DNA of 64,000 bases, from the NCBI GenBank assembly GCA_014490595.1, contig CP061031.1:62001-126000 (forward strand), read 5' to 3'. Source of the DNA: Corynebacterium wankanglinii. Lineage in GTDB: Bacteria > Actinomycetota > Actinomycetes > Mycobacteriales > Mycobacteriaceae. The position numbers and the translations under genes are program-made. The notes beneath the pieces are model-generated. The model did not search any database. It had not been told where the DNA came from and worked only from the letters and a program-made list of their open reading frames with translations. Below, one piece after another: positions 17,998 to 28,333 of the stretch; the stretch's first letter is position 1, and the number at the start of each line of letters is the position of its first letter.

Positions 17998-20900
17998 GGG
18001 TATCCACGAGCTCAAAGGTGGAACGGGCGACTGGGTCCTCGGTGTAGTGGACCACGATGGTGCCGTCCACGTAGGGGGACAGCGTCTTGATCAGCTTCAT
18101 CGGCGTGGCCAGGACCATGTGGAAGCCAAAGCTTTCAAACACGTCCATAGCGGTGCGGGTAAACACGGGGTCCGCGCGATCGAAGGCCTCGTCGAGCACC
18201 ACGGTGGCGTAGCGGGGAACGTCCGCGTCCACGCCTGCCAGGCGGTAGCGCAACGCCGCAGCCAGACAGAAGAACACAAGCTTTTGCGCCTGGCCGCCGG
18301 ACAACGACGCGGAATCCACATGGGTGTTGTGCACCGTGCCCTCGGCATCCACCTCGTTGCCCACGAACTTCACGTGGCGGCGGGTGTCCAGCACCACGTT
18401 GCGCCAACTCCGATCAGCGCGCTCGGAGGAGCCGAGACGGTCCATGATCTTGGCTAGACGGTGATACCGCTCGATGGCGGTTTTCTCGTCTGCCTCGCTC
18501 AGGCTGCCGGCGGTCGCTTCCCGCAGGTCTTGGAGGAAGTCGCGCACAACGCGGTCGCGGTTATCGCGGACCTCAATCTGCAGGAAGCGTCCCTCGGTAT
18601 ACGGGGAGCGGCGCAGCGATGCGTTGATGGGCGCAAGATTCGTCTCAATGTCGCCTCTCGCGCGCTGCAGCTCCGTGGAGATTTTGCTCAGGTGCATCAC
18701 GGACTGCCCGTTGAGTAGATCCAGGAAGCGGCCGCGGAACTCCGGCAGACGGTCCGAGCGCAGCATCTCCAAGCGCGCAATAGCCTCTCCGGCGAACTCG
18801 GCGGAGGCCTGCAGGTCTGCGGACTCTGCGGACCACTGGGACTTGTAGTTGGACAAGATGTTCACGATGGCGTTGCTGGATTCGGTCACCGTCTTTCCCG
18901 CCTGCTTGGTCTGCGCATCCAGTTCCGCGGTGACTTTGAAGGCGCTGTCACTCAAATTCTCCGGTGTCAGACGGCGCGTGGTGGCCGCCAGCATCACCTC
19001 CAGTTTCTCCGCCAACTCCGGATCCACCTCCACCTGCGCGGCCTCGCTTTGCTTCAGACGCGCCTGGTCATCCTGCACAGCTCGCCTGGCCACCGCGAGC
19101 TCGTCGCGCACGCCCTGTAACTCCTGCTCAGTCGCTTTCAACGTTTCGGCCGCCTCACGCCAGGCCCGCTCCAACTCCTTGGCTTCGGGGGAGGAAGTGA
19201 GCCGCTCAAGCTCGGCGCGCAGACCCGCCAACTGCTCCTCCGTACTCGCAGAATCCACGCTGGCCCACTCCAGGGCGTCAATCTTTTTCGCCTTGTCCAC
19301 GTCACTGGCCAGCACCTGCTGTCTGCGCCGGACCTCTGCCAGGCGGTGCCGCGCCGCCGTCGTCGAGCTTTTCGCCTCCGCCAGTTCCGCCCGCAACAAT
19401 TCCACCTTGGCGTTGTTGGAGGAGCCGAGGCGGTAGTTACGCCGCTCGCCCAGGCGGAGACGGTCATTCTTGACGTACCTGTTGGAGCCGGTTTTATCTG
19501 CCGGGTTGCGCTCCAAACCATCGATAGTGGCTGCGCGCTGGCCCTGACGTTCCAGCTCGTCCACGGTACGTACCAGTGCGTAGTCGAAGGTGCCAGCCAG
19601 CATGCGCATCAGCCACGGGCGCATCGGATGTTCCACTACGCGCACCTTGTAAAACAAGCTGAGCGGGTTACTGGGGCCGCGCGGCGCATTCGTGCCCTCG
19701 GGCACGGTGCGGTACTCCAGCCGCATGCTCAGGTGACGGCCGTTTACCCAGCTGCTCACCTCGTGCTCCCGCTCCGCCGGCACCAGCAGTGTTGCCGCGA
19801 ACCCACCGAGCAATCGCTGGATCACCGGTTCCCACTCGGCCTGCTCCGGCAGCACGTCAATAAGCTCACCCACGTACGGCAGCTCGCGCACCGTAAGCCC
19901 CGTATCCGCGCATAGCTGCGCACGCACGTCCACGTAGCGCTGGTCGATGTTGGAGGAGCGTTTGCCTAACGACGCCAACTCGCCTCCACCGCCGCCTCCG
20001 CGCGAGCAAGCTCGTCCTGCTCACTCCGCGCCTCAAACCACGCTTCGCGCAGACGCTCTTCCTGTTCCGGCGCAGCAGCCAGCTCGGCTGAAGCCTGGGC
20101 TTTCAGTTCCGAGAAACGCTCGGCGTCCAACGCCCCGTCCAGCTGCACTATGTCCGCCAGTTCGCGCACTTTCCCAATCCGCTTGGCGAGCTCTTGCTCC
20201 TCGCGAGCGATGGAACGTTCAATTTCGCCCAAGCTCTGCCCCGCAACCTGCTCCCGTTGCGCGCTGGCTCTCCGCTCCGCCTCCTGCTGCACCTCTTTGC
20301 GGGCATCGAGGGATTGCGCCTTCACATCCAACGCGGCGAGCTGGGCGGAGCTGACGTCGATACGCTCGCGCAGCTGCTTCGCTTCGATCGCGCGCCGCAC
20401 GTGTGGCAGGGCCGCGGAAAGCGCGGCGGTGTTCTCCTGCGTCGCCTGCGCGTTCTTGAGCTTCGAGTGCAAACCAGGCAGAGGAGCCAGCGTCTCAATC
20501 TGCTCGTGCACATCCTCGAGTCGCTCGTACGCCTGGCGCAGGTCCTCGTGCGTGGCCACGGCGTCCTCGGCAACCTGGAACGTGCGCGGCGTGTCCAGCA
20601 TGTAGTTGCGGAACAGCTCGTCCATGCTGCCCAGGGATTTTGCGGATTGAGTGCGGTGCAGCAGCATTTGTGCTTCCTCGCTGCCGATGCCCAGCTTCGA
20701 GCGGAAGCGGTTGGCAAACACGGAGTACTGCTCCGTGAACGTCACGCCAGAATTTGCGGTCTTGTACTTTGCCTCTAGCTTCCGTTTGTCCAGCGAGTTC
20801 TGCAACAACGGCACGAACCCGTCAACATCAACCTCGCTGGGGAAAATGCCATAGAGCGCTTTCACCTGTGCTTCCTGTTGTTGGCCCGCGTTGAGCCGGT

Positions 20901-21276
20901 AAACCGCGGCAAGTGTCACCACCTCTGTGCCGGCGCGGTAGGTCAACGCGACAATGCTGGCGGTCGCGCCCGGGCGCAAGTACTGGCTGCGGATCTCACC
21001 GGTCGCCGGGTCCTCGCTACGGCGCCACGCGCCGCGGATGTAGGACACGCGGCTGCGCCCCTTGTCGCGGCTCGTCTCCTGCTGGGCGGCCGCGTTGAAG
21101 CGCAGTTTGCCAGGTGGGACTAGGACGGCGGAGAACGCGTCGATCAGCGTGGACTTGCCCGATCCGGACGCGCCGGTGACCAAGAACCCGCGCGTGCCCA
21201 CAGGGATGTCGTAGTAGCCGTCGAACGTGCCCCAGTTCACCAACTGGACGCGCGCGAGACGAAACTGCTCCGTCAT
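17984..21276 (-). CDS. jetC: Wadjet JetC / MksB SMC-like ATPase, one base missing
   Basis: About 1,097 aa over two frames (17984-19978 and 19966-21276) that join if one G is restored near 19976-19984. The N-terminus has Walker A TGASGSGKSTLID (residues about 33-45). Long coiled coils flank a hinge-like middle. The C-terminus has the ABC signature SLSGGQAQKL and Walker B ATVVLDEAFDRAD. This is the MukB-like motor that extrudes DNA loops in the Wadjet anti-plasmid system. ATG 21276 overlaps the jetB stop (ATGA). Confidence 0.88.
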
Positions 21277-21878
21277 TGCTCCTCTCCTTCTTCCTGCCGC
21301 GCCAAGCGCAGATACTCTTCACGCAGCGCATGCACTGTGTCTGCGTCGAAAATGTGGCGCAGCACAGGCGAAACCTCCCAGCGCCCCTCAGTCTCCGTGT
21401 CCGTGAGAAGGCTGTATTTGCGGATCGTGTTCACGGCCGCATTAAACCGTTTCTTGAACCCGGATTCGTCTCGGTTGTCCACCGCGCGGACGTAACTGAT
21501 GGCGTTGTACAGCTCGTCGTCGCCCACGATCACTCGCTCGCCCGGTGCAGACATACCCAACTCATGTCGCAGTTGCAGCAAGATCGCGGTTTGAAGGTGC
21601 GTGAGCGCTTCGGTGCGTAGCACCGGCGGCGCCTGCACCTCGTCGTTGTCCGGGCGAACGTGGCGCGTGAACGCGATACCTGCATCCTCGTCCACCACCA
21701 GCTCCAAGAACACGTCATGCAGCCGCGAACGAAGCGCCTCGGTGTCCGTGGTGATGGCGTGCCAGGTGTCCTTCTTCCGGTCCGCAGTAATGAGTGGCCC
21801 TTTGAGAAGATCCACTAAGGCGCGCCGGGTTTCTTCAGACAAGGTACCTGTGTCGCCTGTCCACAGCGGTTCCGTCAT
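21273..21878 (-). CDS. jetB: Wadjet JetB / MksE (DUF4194)
   Basis: 201 aa with the DUF4194 pattern: an early LSEETRRALVDLLKGPLI segment, a winged-helix core (LRTEALTHLQTAILLQLRHE) and the late FNAAVNTIRKYSLL and VSPVLRHIFDADTV. It is the MukE-like kite subunit that bridges JetA and JetC. The gene starts 10 nt after jetA ends and overlaps jetC by 4 nt, so the operon is tightly coupled. No defect is seen. Confidence 0.88.
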   Translation of the reverse strand: MTEPLWTGDTGTLSEETRRALVDLLKGPLITADRKKDTWHAITTDTEALRSRLHDVFLELVVDEDAGIAFTRHVRPDNDEVQAPPVLRTEALTHLQTAILLQLRHELGMSAPGERVIVGDDELYNAISYVRAVDNRDESGFKKRFNAAVNTIRKYSLLTDTETEGRWEVSPVLRHIFDADTVHALREEYLRLARQEEGEEQ

Positions 21879-21888
21879 TGCATGTCCT

Positions 21889-23340
21889 CTACTGCCGCGT
21901 CATCGAAATACCAGCGGGGATCGCTGCTAAGCGGATACTTCCGTCTTCTTCCTCGAAGCGGACCTTTTCGTGGCCTTCCTGCCGCAGCCCATGCCGCAGC
22001 GCGAGATACACAAGACCCACCACAGATCCCAGGCCTTGAGTGGCCGGGTGGCGCTCGAGCACTTCGCCTATCGACGCACCTCCGGTCCCTTCGACCGTCT
22101 CCTTCACCGCCGCCATGAGTTCCTCCAAGTCGATTTCGCTTTCACGTACCGCCTGGTAGAGCGCGTCGGGGTCGCCCTCTCCGGGTTCAAAGGCTTCTAC
22201 GGTGCTGGTGATGACCTCCGCACCCGGATCCGCGAGTTTTATTTGCGATACCGACGTAATCTGCATGCCGATGCGCTGCAGCGGGGTCTTCATCTTGTGG
22301 GTTGCGGCCAGCTCCTCGCGTTCCGCGGCATCGGCCGCGAGCTTGCGTGTGTCGCGCAGCAGCTCGATCATGCGGCGGTCTTCGGCGAACTGCTCGCTAG
22401 CGACGTAGTTGCGAAGATTTCGGGCGAGGCGCATCATCATACGGTTGACCTCGTATCCGGCATCCTCCATGTCACGGAACAACGTGCGAAACTTCGCCCG
22501 CTCTTCCGGCGACATCGTCTCCTCATCCGTCCGTTCAAGAACTTGGCCGATCCATGTGTCTAGCCAGGCGCCACGCTCCGGATCGACCACCAGCGAGTAA
22601 AACCCGTTGAAGCTGCGACCAGCATCAGATTCTCCGATCAGGTCTACGCCGGCGAAGATTTCATCGAGCACATCACCCCGGGAACCATCCGGATCCAAAA
22701 GTTGGCGGCGGAGCTGTGAATTCAGCATTTCTAGCTCGTGCCTCACGCGGGCGAAGTCGCCGGGGATCGCACTGGCTTGACCAAGGATGTCACCCACCCG
22801 CTCACGCACGGCAGCGGGGGAGGGCAGCTCGAACTCGCCACGCTCCACCTGCGCCATCTCCGCATCAATACGCCTGCGTTCGGCTTCGAGATGTCGCAGG
22901 CGCGAGTCTATGTCTGGGTCCGTGTCGCGCGCGAGCGCCTGCAATGCATTGCTTATCGACGCTACCCGGCTCGCCGTCACTGCCGACCTCGGCGCACTTA
23001 CACTGTCCATCATCTGCAGTGCAGTAAGCGCTTGTTCGCTCGGCTCGAGAGTCTCACCCGTTGTCTTGGTGCCGGACTTGCGCACGAGCCAGCCCGCTTT
23101 CACCCACTCGTTGCAGTACGCCTGGGGTGTCCGTGGAAGCTCGAACGTGTCTCTCAGGACTGCAAAATCTTCGGCCATGAGCTGGTATAGCTGCTCCGCC
23201 GGTCGAGCCTCCGCACCGCGCGGGAAATGTTCCGCCAACACGGCCAGCAGGACAGGCGCGTGATCGGCGTGCAGCAGCCGGATGGCCGCTGACTGCTCCT
23301 TCTGACGCTTATACGTCAGCGCACGAGCCTGGATACTCAT
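21889..23340 (-). CDS. jetA: Wadjet JetA / MksF (DUF3375)
   Basis: 483 aa from ATG 23340 (MSIQARALTYKRQKEQSA); alternatives at 23352 or 23418 would add 4-26 residues. DUF3375 is the MukF/kleisin-like subunit. Visible are an N-terminal winged-helix part (AVLAEHFP, PRTPQAYCNEWVKAGWLVRK), a middle helical region (FNGFYSLVVDPERGAWLDTW) and a C-terminal domain. It is first in the jetABCD operon. The operon promoter should lie between 23340 and 23440, and the inverted repeat at 23439/23515 lies just upstream. Confidence 0.87.
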   Translation of the reverse strand: MSIQARALTYKRQKEQSAAIRLLHADHAPVLLAVLAEHFPRGAEARPAEQLYQLMAEDFAVLRDTFELPRTPQAYCNEWVKAGWLVRKSGTKTTGETLEPSEQALTALQMMDSVSAPRSAVTASRVASISNALQALARDTDPDIDSRLRHLEAERRRIDAEMAQVERGEFELPSPAAVRERVGDILGQASAIPGDFARVRHELEMLNSQLRRQLLDPDGSRGDVLDEIFAGVDLIGESDAGRSFNGFYSLVVDPERGAWLDTWIGQVLERTDEETMSPEERAKFRTLFRDMEDAGYEVNRMMMRLARNLRNYVASEQFAEDRRMIELLRDTRKLAADAAEREELAATHKMKTPLQRIGMQITSVSQIKLADPGAEVITSTVEAFEPGEGDPDALYQAVRESEIDLEELMAAVKETVEGTGGASIGEVLERHPATQGLGSVVGLVYLALRHGLRQEGHEKVRFEEEDGSIRLAAIPAGISMTRQ

Positions 23341-23438
23341 GCCGGCTATCATCCCATAACCCCGTCTCACCTGCACCGAGCCAGCGCCCCGGCTACGCCT
23401 AGACACATCTCCACTCATGGTCTATATTCGTTGTTGCG

Positions 23439-23526
23439 AACCCTTTCGCCCACGGTCCATCCCCCCCCGAGACCGGTAGAGCACTCACCCACCCCCCCAT
23501 TTAGAGTGCGAGCAGGCGAAAGGGTT
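23439..23526. repeat. 12-bp inverted repeat flanking C-rich spacer
   Basis: AACCCTTTCGCC at 23439-23450 and its exact complement GGCGAAAGGGTT at 23515-23526 are separated by 64 bp containing runs of eight and seven C. It lies upstream of jetA, between it and the terminator of the DUF5129-like gene. It could be a paired operator or a long hairpin in a transcript. No other gene is seen between 23341 and 23696. Confidence 0.5.
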
Positions 23527-23555
23527 CCACCTTTTCAGCGTGTGGGGCACCGAGC

Positions 23556-23595
23556 AAAAAGATGACCCGCCACCTCGTGTTCTAGGTGGCGGGTC
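23556..23595 (-). terminator. Rho-independent terminator of the DUF5129-like gene
   Basis: Read leftward: a GC-rich stem, GACCCGCCACC pairing with GGTGGCGGGTC around a short loop (23564-23595), followed after four bases by five T. It is placed about 100 bp after the stop at 23697. Confidence 0.8.
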
Positions 23596-23696
23596 CGCTT
23601 CGAATTTCTCCGCTTTCAAGTATAAACACGGATTGATTAAAGGAAAGTTTTAGAGGCTTTTGTGTCCTATTTCACACTTGCAGTGTGTAACGCCAA

Positions 23697-25140
23697 TTAG
23701 AAGCTGGAGCTGCCGCCGCCCGCGCTGAACCCCGAGGAGGACACACTACTCGATGATGAGGACGCCTGCGCCGCCTGCTCCGCCTGCACGTTGGACTCGT
23801 GCCACGTGTGCATGTGCGCGTAGGGGACGTACCCGCCGTACCAGAAACCCGAGTCGTACACCGCTGGAGCCTCCAGCTTTTCGCGCTCTTTCACATCGCT
23901 GAACTGCTTCTTCTTCACCTGGTCCAGGATCACCCGGTAGTCCTCCAGCACGCGCACGAAGTCGTCCAGGTAGGTGGGGAGCTCGGATCCGCGTCGAGGT
24001 TTTCAATGCGCTGCATGAGCAAGTCCAGCTCCCTGCGCAGCCCCTCATCCTTCACGTCGCCGCGGGCACGCAACACGTCTGCGCGGATCGTGCTCAGATC
24101 CGCCCGGCGCGTGGCGGGGTCGCCGTGTTCCACGCCGAAGAGGCGGTCGATGTTGTCCTCTGCGTTGGAGACGTGGTCCACGGATTCCGCCGCGTCTGCG
24201 AGCTGCTTGCGGTGCTTGTACACGTCCTTATCGTCGTCCATGTTGATCGCGCTTAACCCCTGCGCGCCGTGCACCAGCTCGTTCATGCCCAGGAACCGGT
24301 CGCGCACCTCCACCCACTGGCGCCGCAGCGTCTCGTCCGCGAACGCCGACGACAGCGAGTTCGCCCGCACGTCCACCTCGTCCAAACGCCCTGCCAGGCG
24401 GGTGTACTCGCTGGTCACCAGCTCGTAGTCTTCGCGCGCCTTGGCAATTGCTTTACGACGAGCGCTCCGCACCGCCACCACAACCGACCCGAGACCCGCC
24501 GCGGCGCCCCTCCGCCGAGGCCCAGCACGAGGGTCGCGCCCATCCGCTCGCTCTCTGCGTTACTGACCTGCCTGTCGGCGAGCGTGTCAGCACTCATGGC
24601 GAGGTTCGCCGTGCGGAACAGGCCCGATGGGATGTTGCCCTCTTCCACGCCGGGTTTCATTGCATCGAGGAGGGATTCGCGGTACGAGACGTCGTTAAGC
24701 ATCAGCTCGTCGGAGACGTCATCGCCGCCGTAGATGAACGCCTGGCGCGGATCCAGGCCTACGCCCACGATGAGTACCCCATCGGCCGGGCGCCCGTTCT
24801 CGCCCTTGGACTGGTCGATGAGGTCGGGGTACTGCGAGCGCAGGAGCTCCTCTACGTCGTCGAGGATGTTCTCGTGGTTGGTCTTGAACACCATGTAATG
24901 GAAGTCCGTGACCACCTCTGGCGCATCAATGTTGGCGGTGTCACGAACGAGTCGGTCGCGGTCGGCGGGGGAGAGGACACTCTGTGGGTCGTCGATAGTC
25001 GCGCTCGGTGCACCAACGGTTTGAAGGGCAATCTGGTCGCGCTGCGGGACGTCCACAGTGTTGTAGCCGACGGCCGCACCGCCAAGGCCCACGAGGGCGG
25101 ATGTTCCGACAACAGCTGCGATCTCATTCATCGATGGCAT
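23697..25140 (-). CDS. DUF5129/TPM-like membrane-associated protein, two bases missing
   Basis: Three frames make one protein of about 480 aa. The first is an N-terminal membrane segment (about residues 5-27) plus a TPM-like domain (GVLIVGVGLDPRQAFIYGGD) to about 24505. The second is a basic coiled-coil middle (AKAREDYELVTSEYTRLAGR). The third is a C-terminal tail rich in Tyr, Ser and Gly (GFWYGGYVPYAHMHTWHES, then SSSSS). They join when one G is restored near 24507-24511 and one near 23984-23986. Corynebacterial DUF5129 proteins have this plan. The function is unknown; the Ser/Gly-rich end looks surface-exposed or disordered. Confidence 0.65.
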
Positions 25141-25245
25141 ACCACCCAGAGTAACCCCGTGTAACGCTCTGTCGCGCGGCGCCGATAACCTTGCTACACG
25201 TGTCAGATTCCTGGCAGGTGATTCTGAGAGAACGAGGAGATTGCC

Positions 25246-25685
25246 ATGAAGCGCATCGCCACCGCTGCAGTTGCAGCAACCCTGTCCCTGTCCGCCGTCG
25301 CCGCCCGGCTTTCGCAGCTGACGCTCCGGCCACCGGCACCACCGCTACCAAGGAGGCCCAGGGCTCCTCCGCCACCAAGCAGGACTCCACGAAGACCGAG
25401 AAGACCGGCTCCTCCGAGCTCTACAACCAGTGCAAGACCCGCGAGGAGGCCAAGACCGAGGCTGAGAAGAAGGCTGAGGCAACCAAGGCTGGCGAGAAGG
25501 AGAACACCGGTTCTTCCTCCGCCACCGGCACCTGCATCCAGGAGCTCATCGACAACCCGGACACCAAGGGCGGCATCCTCGCCCTCCTCATCGGTGTCCC
25601 GGTTGCGCTCGTGGCCCTGCTCGGCGTTGCCGCTGCGGCTTCCGGCATGATCCCGGGCGTTCAGCTCCCGGCTCTGCCGTTCTAA
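25246..25685 (+). CDS. Small secreted protein with C-terminal LPALPF tail, one base missing
   Basis: ATG 25246 follows GAGGAGATT. The signal peptide starts MKRIATAAVAATLSLSAVAA. One C restored in CCC at 25304-25306 continues it as PAFAADAPAT. The mature part is Lys-, Glu- and Thr-rich with two Cys (possible disulfide). It is followed by a hydrophobic helix (LALLIGVPVALVALLGVAAA) and the tail IPGVQLPALPF. Total length is about 146 aa. It is a paralogue of the genes at 8751 and 38524. A strong terminator follows. The function is unknown, probably in the envelope. Confidence 0.72.
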
Positions 25686-25708
25686 TTCGGCTCACCTGAG
25701 CTACTTTC

Positions 25709-25741
25709 GGCCCGCTCCGTTCTCGGGGCGGGCCGTTTTCG
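25709..25741 (+). terminator. Rho-independent terminator
   Basis: CGGCCCGC pairs with GCGGGCCG around a 15-nt loop, followed by TTTTC. It ends the small secreted protein gene and separates it from the leftward gene ending at 25752. Confidence 0.85.
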
Positions 25742-25751
25742 TGTTCTCAAG

Positions 25752-26459
25752 CTAGAAAAGCTCCCGCACGGCCCGGGTGATCACCACGACACCCGGATCG
25801 ATTTGTTCGTGCAGCTGCCTATCCACGTCCTCCGGAGCACTCGACGTCAGCACCCATCCCGCCCACGCCTCTTTGCCGGGGGAGAAGTGGCCGTCGCCTT
25901 TGCCGATGATGTTCAGCGTGGCATCGCGCACCCACAGCGGGCCCACTAGCGCGGCGTGCTCGGTCCCCTCGAGCGGTGCCACGCAGGGCTGGTAGGCCAC
26001 GACGTTGAGGTCGGCCACCGTGGCGTCGAAAAGCTGCTGCGCCGCCAGCATGTGCTCTGGCATGCCGAGGTACACGATGGTGGTGAGGGAGAGTTCGCCG
26101 ATTGGCTCGTCCCGAAGCGTCAGCTGGTCCAACCCCCCGAGGGAGGCCGGGAAGCGGGTGGGCTCGGTGTGATCCTCGAAGAAGAAGCGCTCGATGGCGT
26201 TGTCGCGGTTAGTCGTGGAGAAGTCCACGAGCGCGTTGAGCTCGTAGAGCTGCATCGAATCCGGTGCCGGCAGGTTGTCGTAGGCGGCCTGGCAACGCAG
26301 GTCCCAGAGGGTGAAGTCGTCCTTGATGGGGTGGGGGTGCGGCGAGATGTTCGCGATGTCGGCGCCGCTGGTGTCGATGCGCTGGCGGTATAGCTCATAC
26401 GCGTCCTCGAGGTCGTGCTCGTGGGCCACGAAGTGGGTGGTGACGATCTCGAAGGCCAT
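25752..26459 (-). CDS. Uncharacterised cytoplasmic protein
   Basis: 235 aa, acidic, with no signal peptide or membrane segment. Recognisable stretches are FEIVTTHFVAHEHDLEDAYE at the start, a PHPHP run near residue 41 and a central LSLTTIVYLGMPEHM. I do not recognise the family. The base composition is like the core genome. It stands alone, between the terminator at 25.7 kb and the intergenic parS site at 26.5 kb. Confidence 0.7.
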   Translation of the reverse strand: MAFEIVTTHFVAHEHDLEDAYELYRQRIDTSGADIANISPHPHPIKDDFTLWDLRCQAAYDNLPAPDSMQLYELNALVDFSTTNRDNAIERFFFEDHTEPTRFPASLGGLDQLTLRDEPIGELSLTTIVYLGMPEHMLAAQQLFDATVADLNVVAYQPCVAPLEGTEHAALVGPLWVRDATLNIIGKGDGHFSPGKEAWAGWVLTSSAPEDVDRQLHEQIDPGVVVITRAVRELF

Positions 26460-26503
26460 GCGGACGAGGGTAGTCGATTGCGCTGGGCGCAGCGCACCGG
26501 TGA

Positions 26504-26519
26504 TGTTTCACGTGAAACA
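26504..26519. promoter_or_regulatory. parS: parS site (perfect consensus), intergenic
   Basis: TGTTTCACGTGAAACA, a perfect 16-bp palindrome and the canonical ParB-binding site. It lies between the start of the gene at 26459 and the terminator at 26522, the only one of the six sites that is entirely between genes. ParB loads here and spreads to organise the origin region. Confidence 0.95.
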
Positions 26520-26521
26520 CG

Positions 26522-26543
26522 AAAAAACCGCCCCGGGGGGCGG
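26522..26543 (-). terminator. Rho-independent terminator of the DAACS transporter gene
   Basis: Read leftward: CCGCCCC pairs with GGGGCGG, then six T. It lies just after the stop at 26562 and abuts the parS site. Confidence 0.85.
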
Positions 26544-26561
26544 TTCGGCGCGACAGGGCGA

Positions 26562-27797
26562 CTACTGCACGGCGGTGGAGCCGGAGGCGGGGGCGGCCGA
26601 AGGTTCGTCGTTAAGCTGCTGCCCCTTGATCTTGCCCTTGGCGAACTTGTTCACGATGAGCGCGATCGCGCCGTCGCCCGTGACGTTGGCGGCGGTGCCG
26701 AAGGAGTCGACCACGATGTAGGACGCGATCATGAGAGAGACCATGGACTCGTCGAAGCCGAGGTTGGACTGCAGCAGGCCCACGGCCGCCATGATGGCGC
26801 CGCCCGGAACGCCCGGCGCCGCGATCATCATGATGCCCAGCAGCAGGATGAAACCGACGACCTGGCCGCTGGTGATGTCCAGGCTGGCCATGTAGACGAT
26901 GGAGAGCGCGTACAGCGTGATCTTCATCATGGAGCCGGAGAGGTGGATGGTGGCGCAGAGCGGGACAACGAAGCCGGCGACCTCTTCTTCCACCTTGTTC
27001 TTCAGGGTGGCCTCGTAGGTGACCGGGATGGTGGCGGCCGAGGAGGAGGTGCCCAGCGCGGTGAAGTACGCGGGGAGCATGTTCTTCAGCGCCATGAACG
27101 GGTTCACGCCGGCGACCGCGCCCGCGAGCAGGTACTGCAGCAGGATGATCACTACAGTCATCACGATGGACAGCAGCAGCACCACGCCCATGGCCGCCAT
27201 GGTGTCGCCAAAGTTTTCGTTCATGCCCAGGTTGAGGAAGGTGCCGAAGATATACAGCGGCAGCAGCGGGATCACAAAGGTGGTGACCACCTTGAGCACC
27301 ATGTTGTTCAGCTCTTCCAACACGGCGTAGAGGTTGTCGGACTTCACCGCCGTCATGGACAAGCCCACCACGAAAGCGAGCAGCAGTGCGGACATCACGG
27401 CCAGTGGCGGCGGCATTTCAACGCTGAAGTACGGCGACAGGCCGCCGGCATCCGGGTCGGCAACGTCGGTGATCAGGCTCTTGCCCTGGAGCAGGGTGGG
27501 GTAGAGGGCAGAGGCCGTACCCCAGGCGATCAGGCCGGAGATGATGGTGGAGCCGTAGGCCACGCCCGCGGTGACGCCGAGCCACTTGCCGGCGCCGCTC
27601 CCCAGACCTGCAATGGCGGGGGCGATGAGCGCGAAGATGAGCACCGGCACGAAGAAGCCGAGGAAGTTGGAGAACAGTCCGTCAAAGGTGACAAAGACGC
27701 GGGCCAGCCACGCCGGGAAGAACAGGCTGCAGACGTAGCCGAGGATGATCGCTACTACCACCCAAAAGAGCAGCGAGCGCAAGAGCTTATTTTTCAT
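26562..27797 (-). CDS. Dicarboxylate/amino acid:cation symporter (DAACS family)
   Basis: 411 aa from ATG 27797 (MKNKLLRSLLFW). About eight membrane helices plus two hairpins are expected. The diagnostic serine-rich motif ALGTSSSAATIPVT (about residues 248-261) and the late VVDSFGTAANVTGDG substrate/Na+ site are both present. Members import glutamate, aspartate, serine/threonine or C4-dicarboxylates with Na+ or H+. The exact substrate cannot be read, though the sequence is closer to the SstT/GltT side. It has its own terminator and faces the SdpI gene across an 87-bp divergent region. Confidence 0.88.
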   Translation of the reverse strand: MKNKLLRSLLFWVVVAIILGYVCSLFFPAWLARVFVTFDGLFSNFLGFFVPVLIFALIAPAIAGLGSGAGKWLGVTAGVAYGSTIISGLIAWGTASALYPTLLQGKSLITDVADPDAGGLSPYFSVEMPPPLAVMSALLLAFVVGLSMTAVKSDNLYAVLEELNNMVLKVVTTFVIPLLPLYIFGTFLNLGMNENFGDTMAAMGVVLLLSIVMTVVIILLQYLLAGAVAGVNPFMALKNMLPAYFTALGTSSSAATIPVTYEATLKNKVEEEVAGFVVPLCATIHLSGSMMKITLYALSIVYMASLDITSGQVVGFILLLGIMMIAAPGVPGGAIMAAVGLLQSNLGFDESMVSLMIASYIVVDSFGTAANVTGDGAIALIVNKFAKGKIKGQQLNDEPSAAPASGSTAVQ

Positions 27798-27883
27798 ATG
27801 ACCACAGTAGCCGGTAAATATGCAGTTCACTGCAATATTGAGCCCTTTTCTTTCGAGTGTGCGGCGGCCGTATGCTGGAGGCC

Positions 27884-28333
27884 ATGAGCCCGTTTGAGAA
27901 TATGAGCACCCTCAACGTCGTCATCGGCATCATCTTCATACTTCTGACCCTGCTGCTGCTCATCCCCGGGGCGCTTGCCTCTACAGGCAAGCTCCCGGGC
28001 AACAAGTGGTTCGGTCTCCACGTGCCCGCAGTGCGCAAGGATCGCGCGATTTGGGACCAGGCGCACAAAGTCGCCGGCCCCTTCTGGGTTCTGGCGGGCG
28101 TCGCCCTCGCCTTCGGCGCCGCGTTCTCCTTCATCGCCTCGGGGTGGATGTGGGTTTTCCCCGTCGTGGCGCTGGTGGCTGCAGTGGTTGCGGCCTCCCT
28201 CGGCGGCAACTTCGGCGCCCGCGCGGCCGCGGCGGTGGAGCAGGCCCGCGAGCAGCAGGCGGAGGAGCCCAAGCCCGCGGTGAACATCGATGCTTTACGA
28301 CGAGCCGCCGGCCACGCCGACGACCGGAAGTAG
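27884..28333 (+). CDS. SdpI family membrane protein
   Basis: 149 aa from ATG 27884 (TGGAGG upstream; another ATG at 27872 is possible). There are three membrane helices, with the SdpI motif between the first two: KLPGNKWFGLHVPAVRKDRA and IWDQAHKVAGPFW. SdpI proteins in Bacillus give immunity to the SDP toxin; in actinobacteria they are uncharacterised membrane proteins. The next gene starts directly after its stop, so the pair is co-transcribed. Confidence 0.82.
   Translation: MSPFENMSTLNVVIGIIFILLTLLLLIPGALASTGKLPGNKWFGLHVPAVRKDRAIWDQAHKVAGPFWVLAGVALAFGAAFSFIASGWMWVFPVVALVAAVVAASLGGNFGARAAAAVEQAREQQAEEPKPAVNIDALRRAAGHADDRK

Noticed and set aside
26415..27887. 490-codon rightward frame
   Set aside because: It lies opposite the DAACS transporter gene. 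Its product is almost all His, Gly, Asp, Glu and Arg, the antisense of membrane-protein codons.
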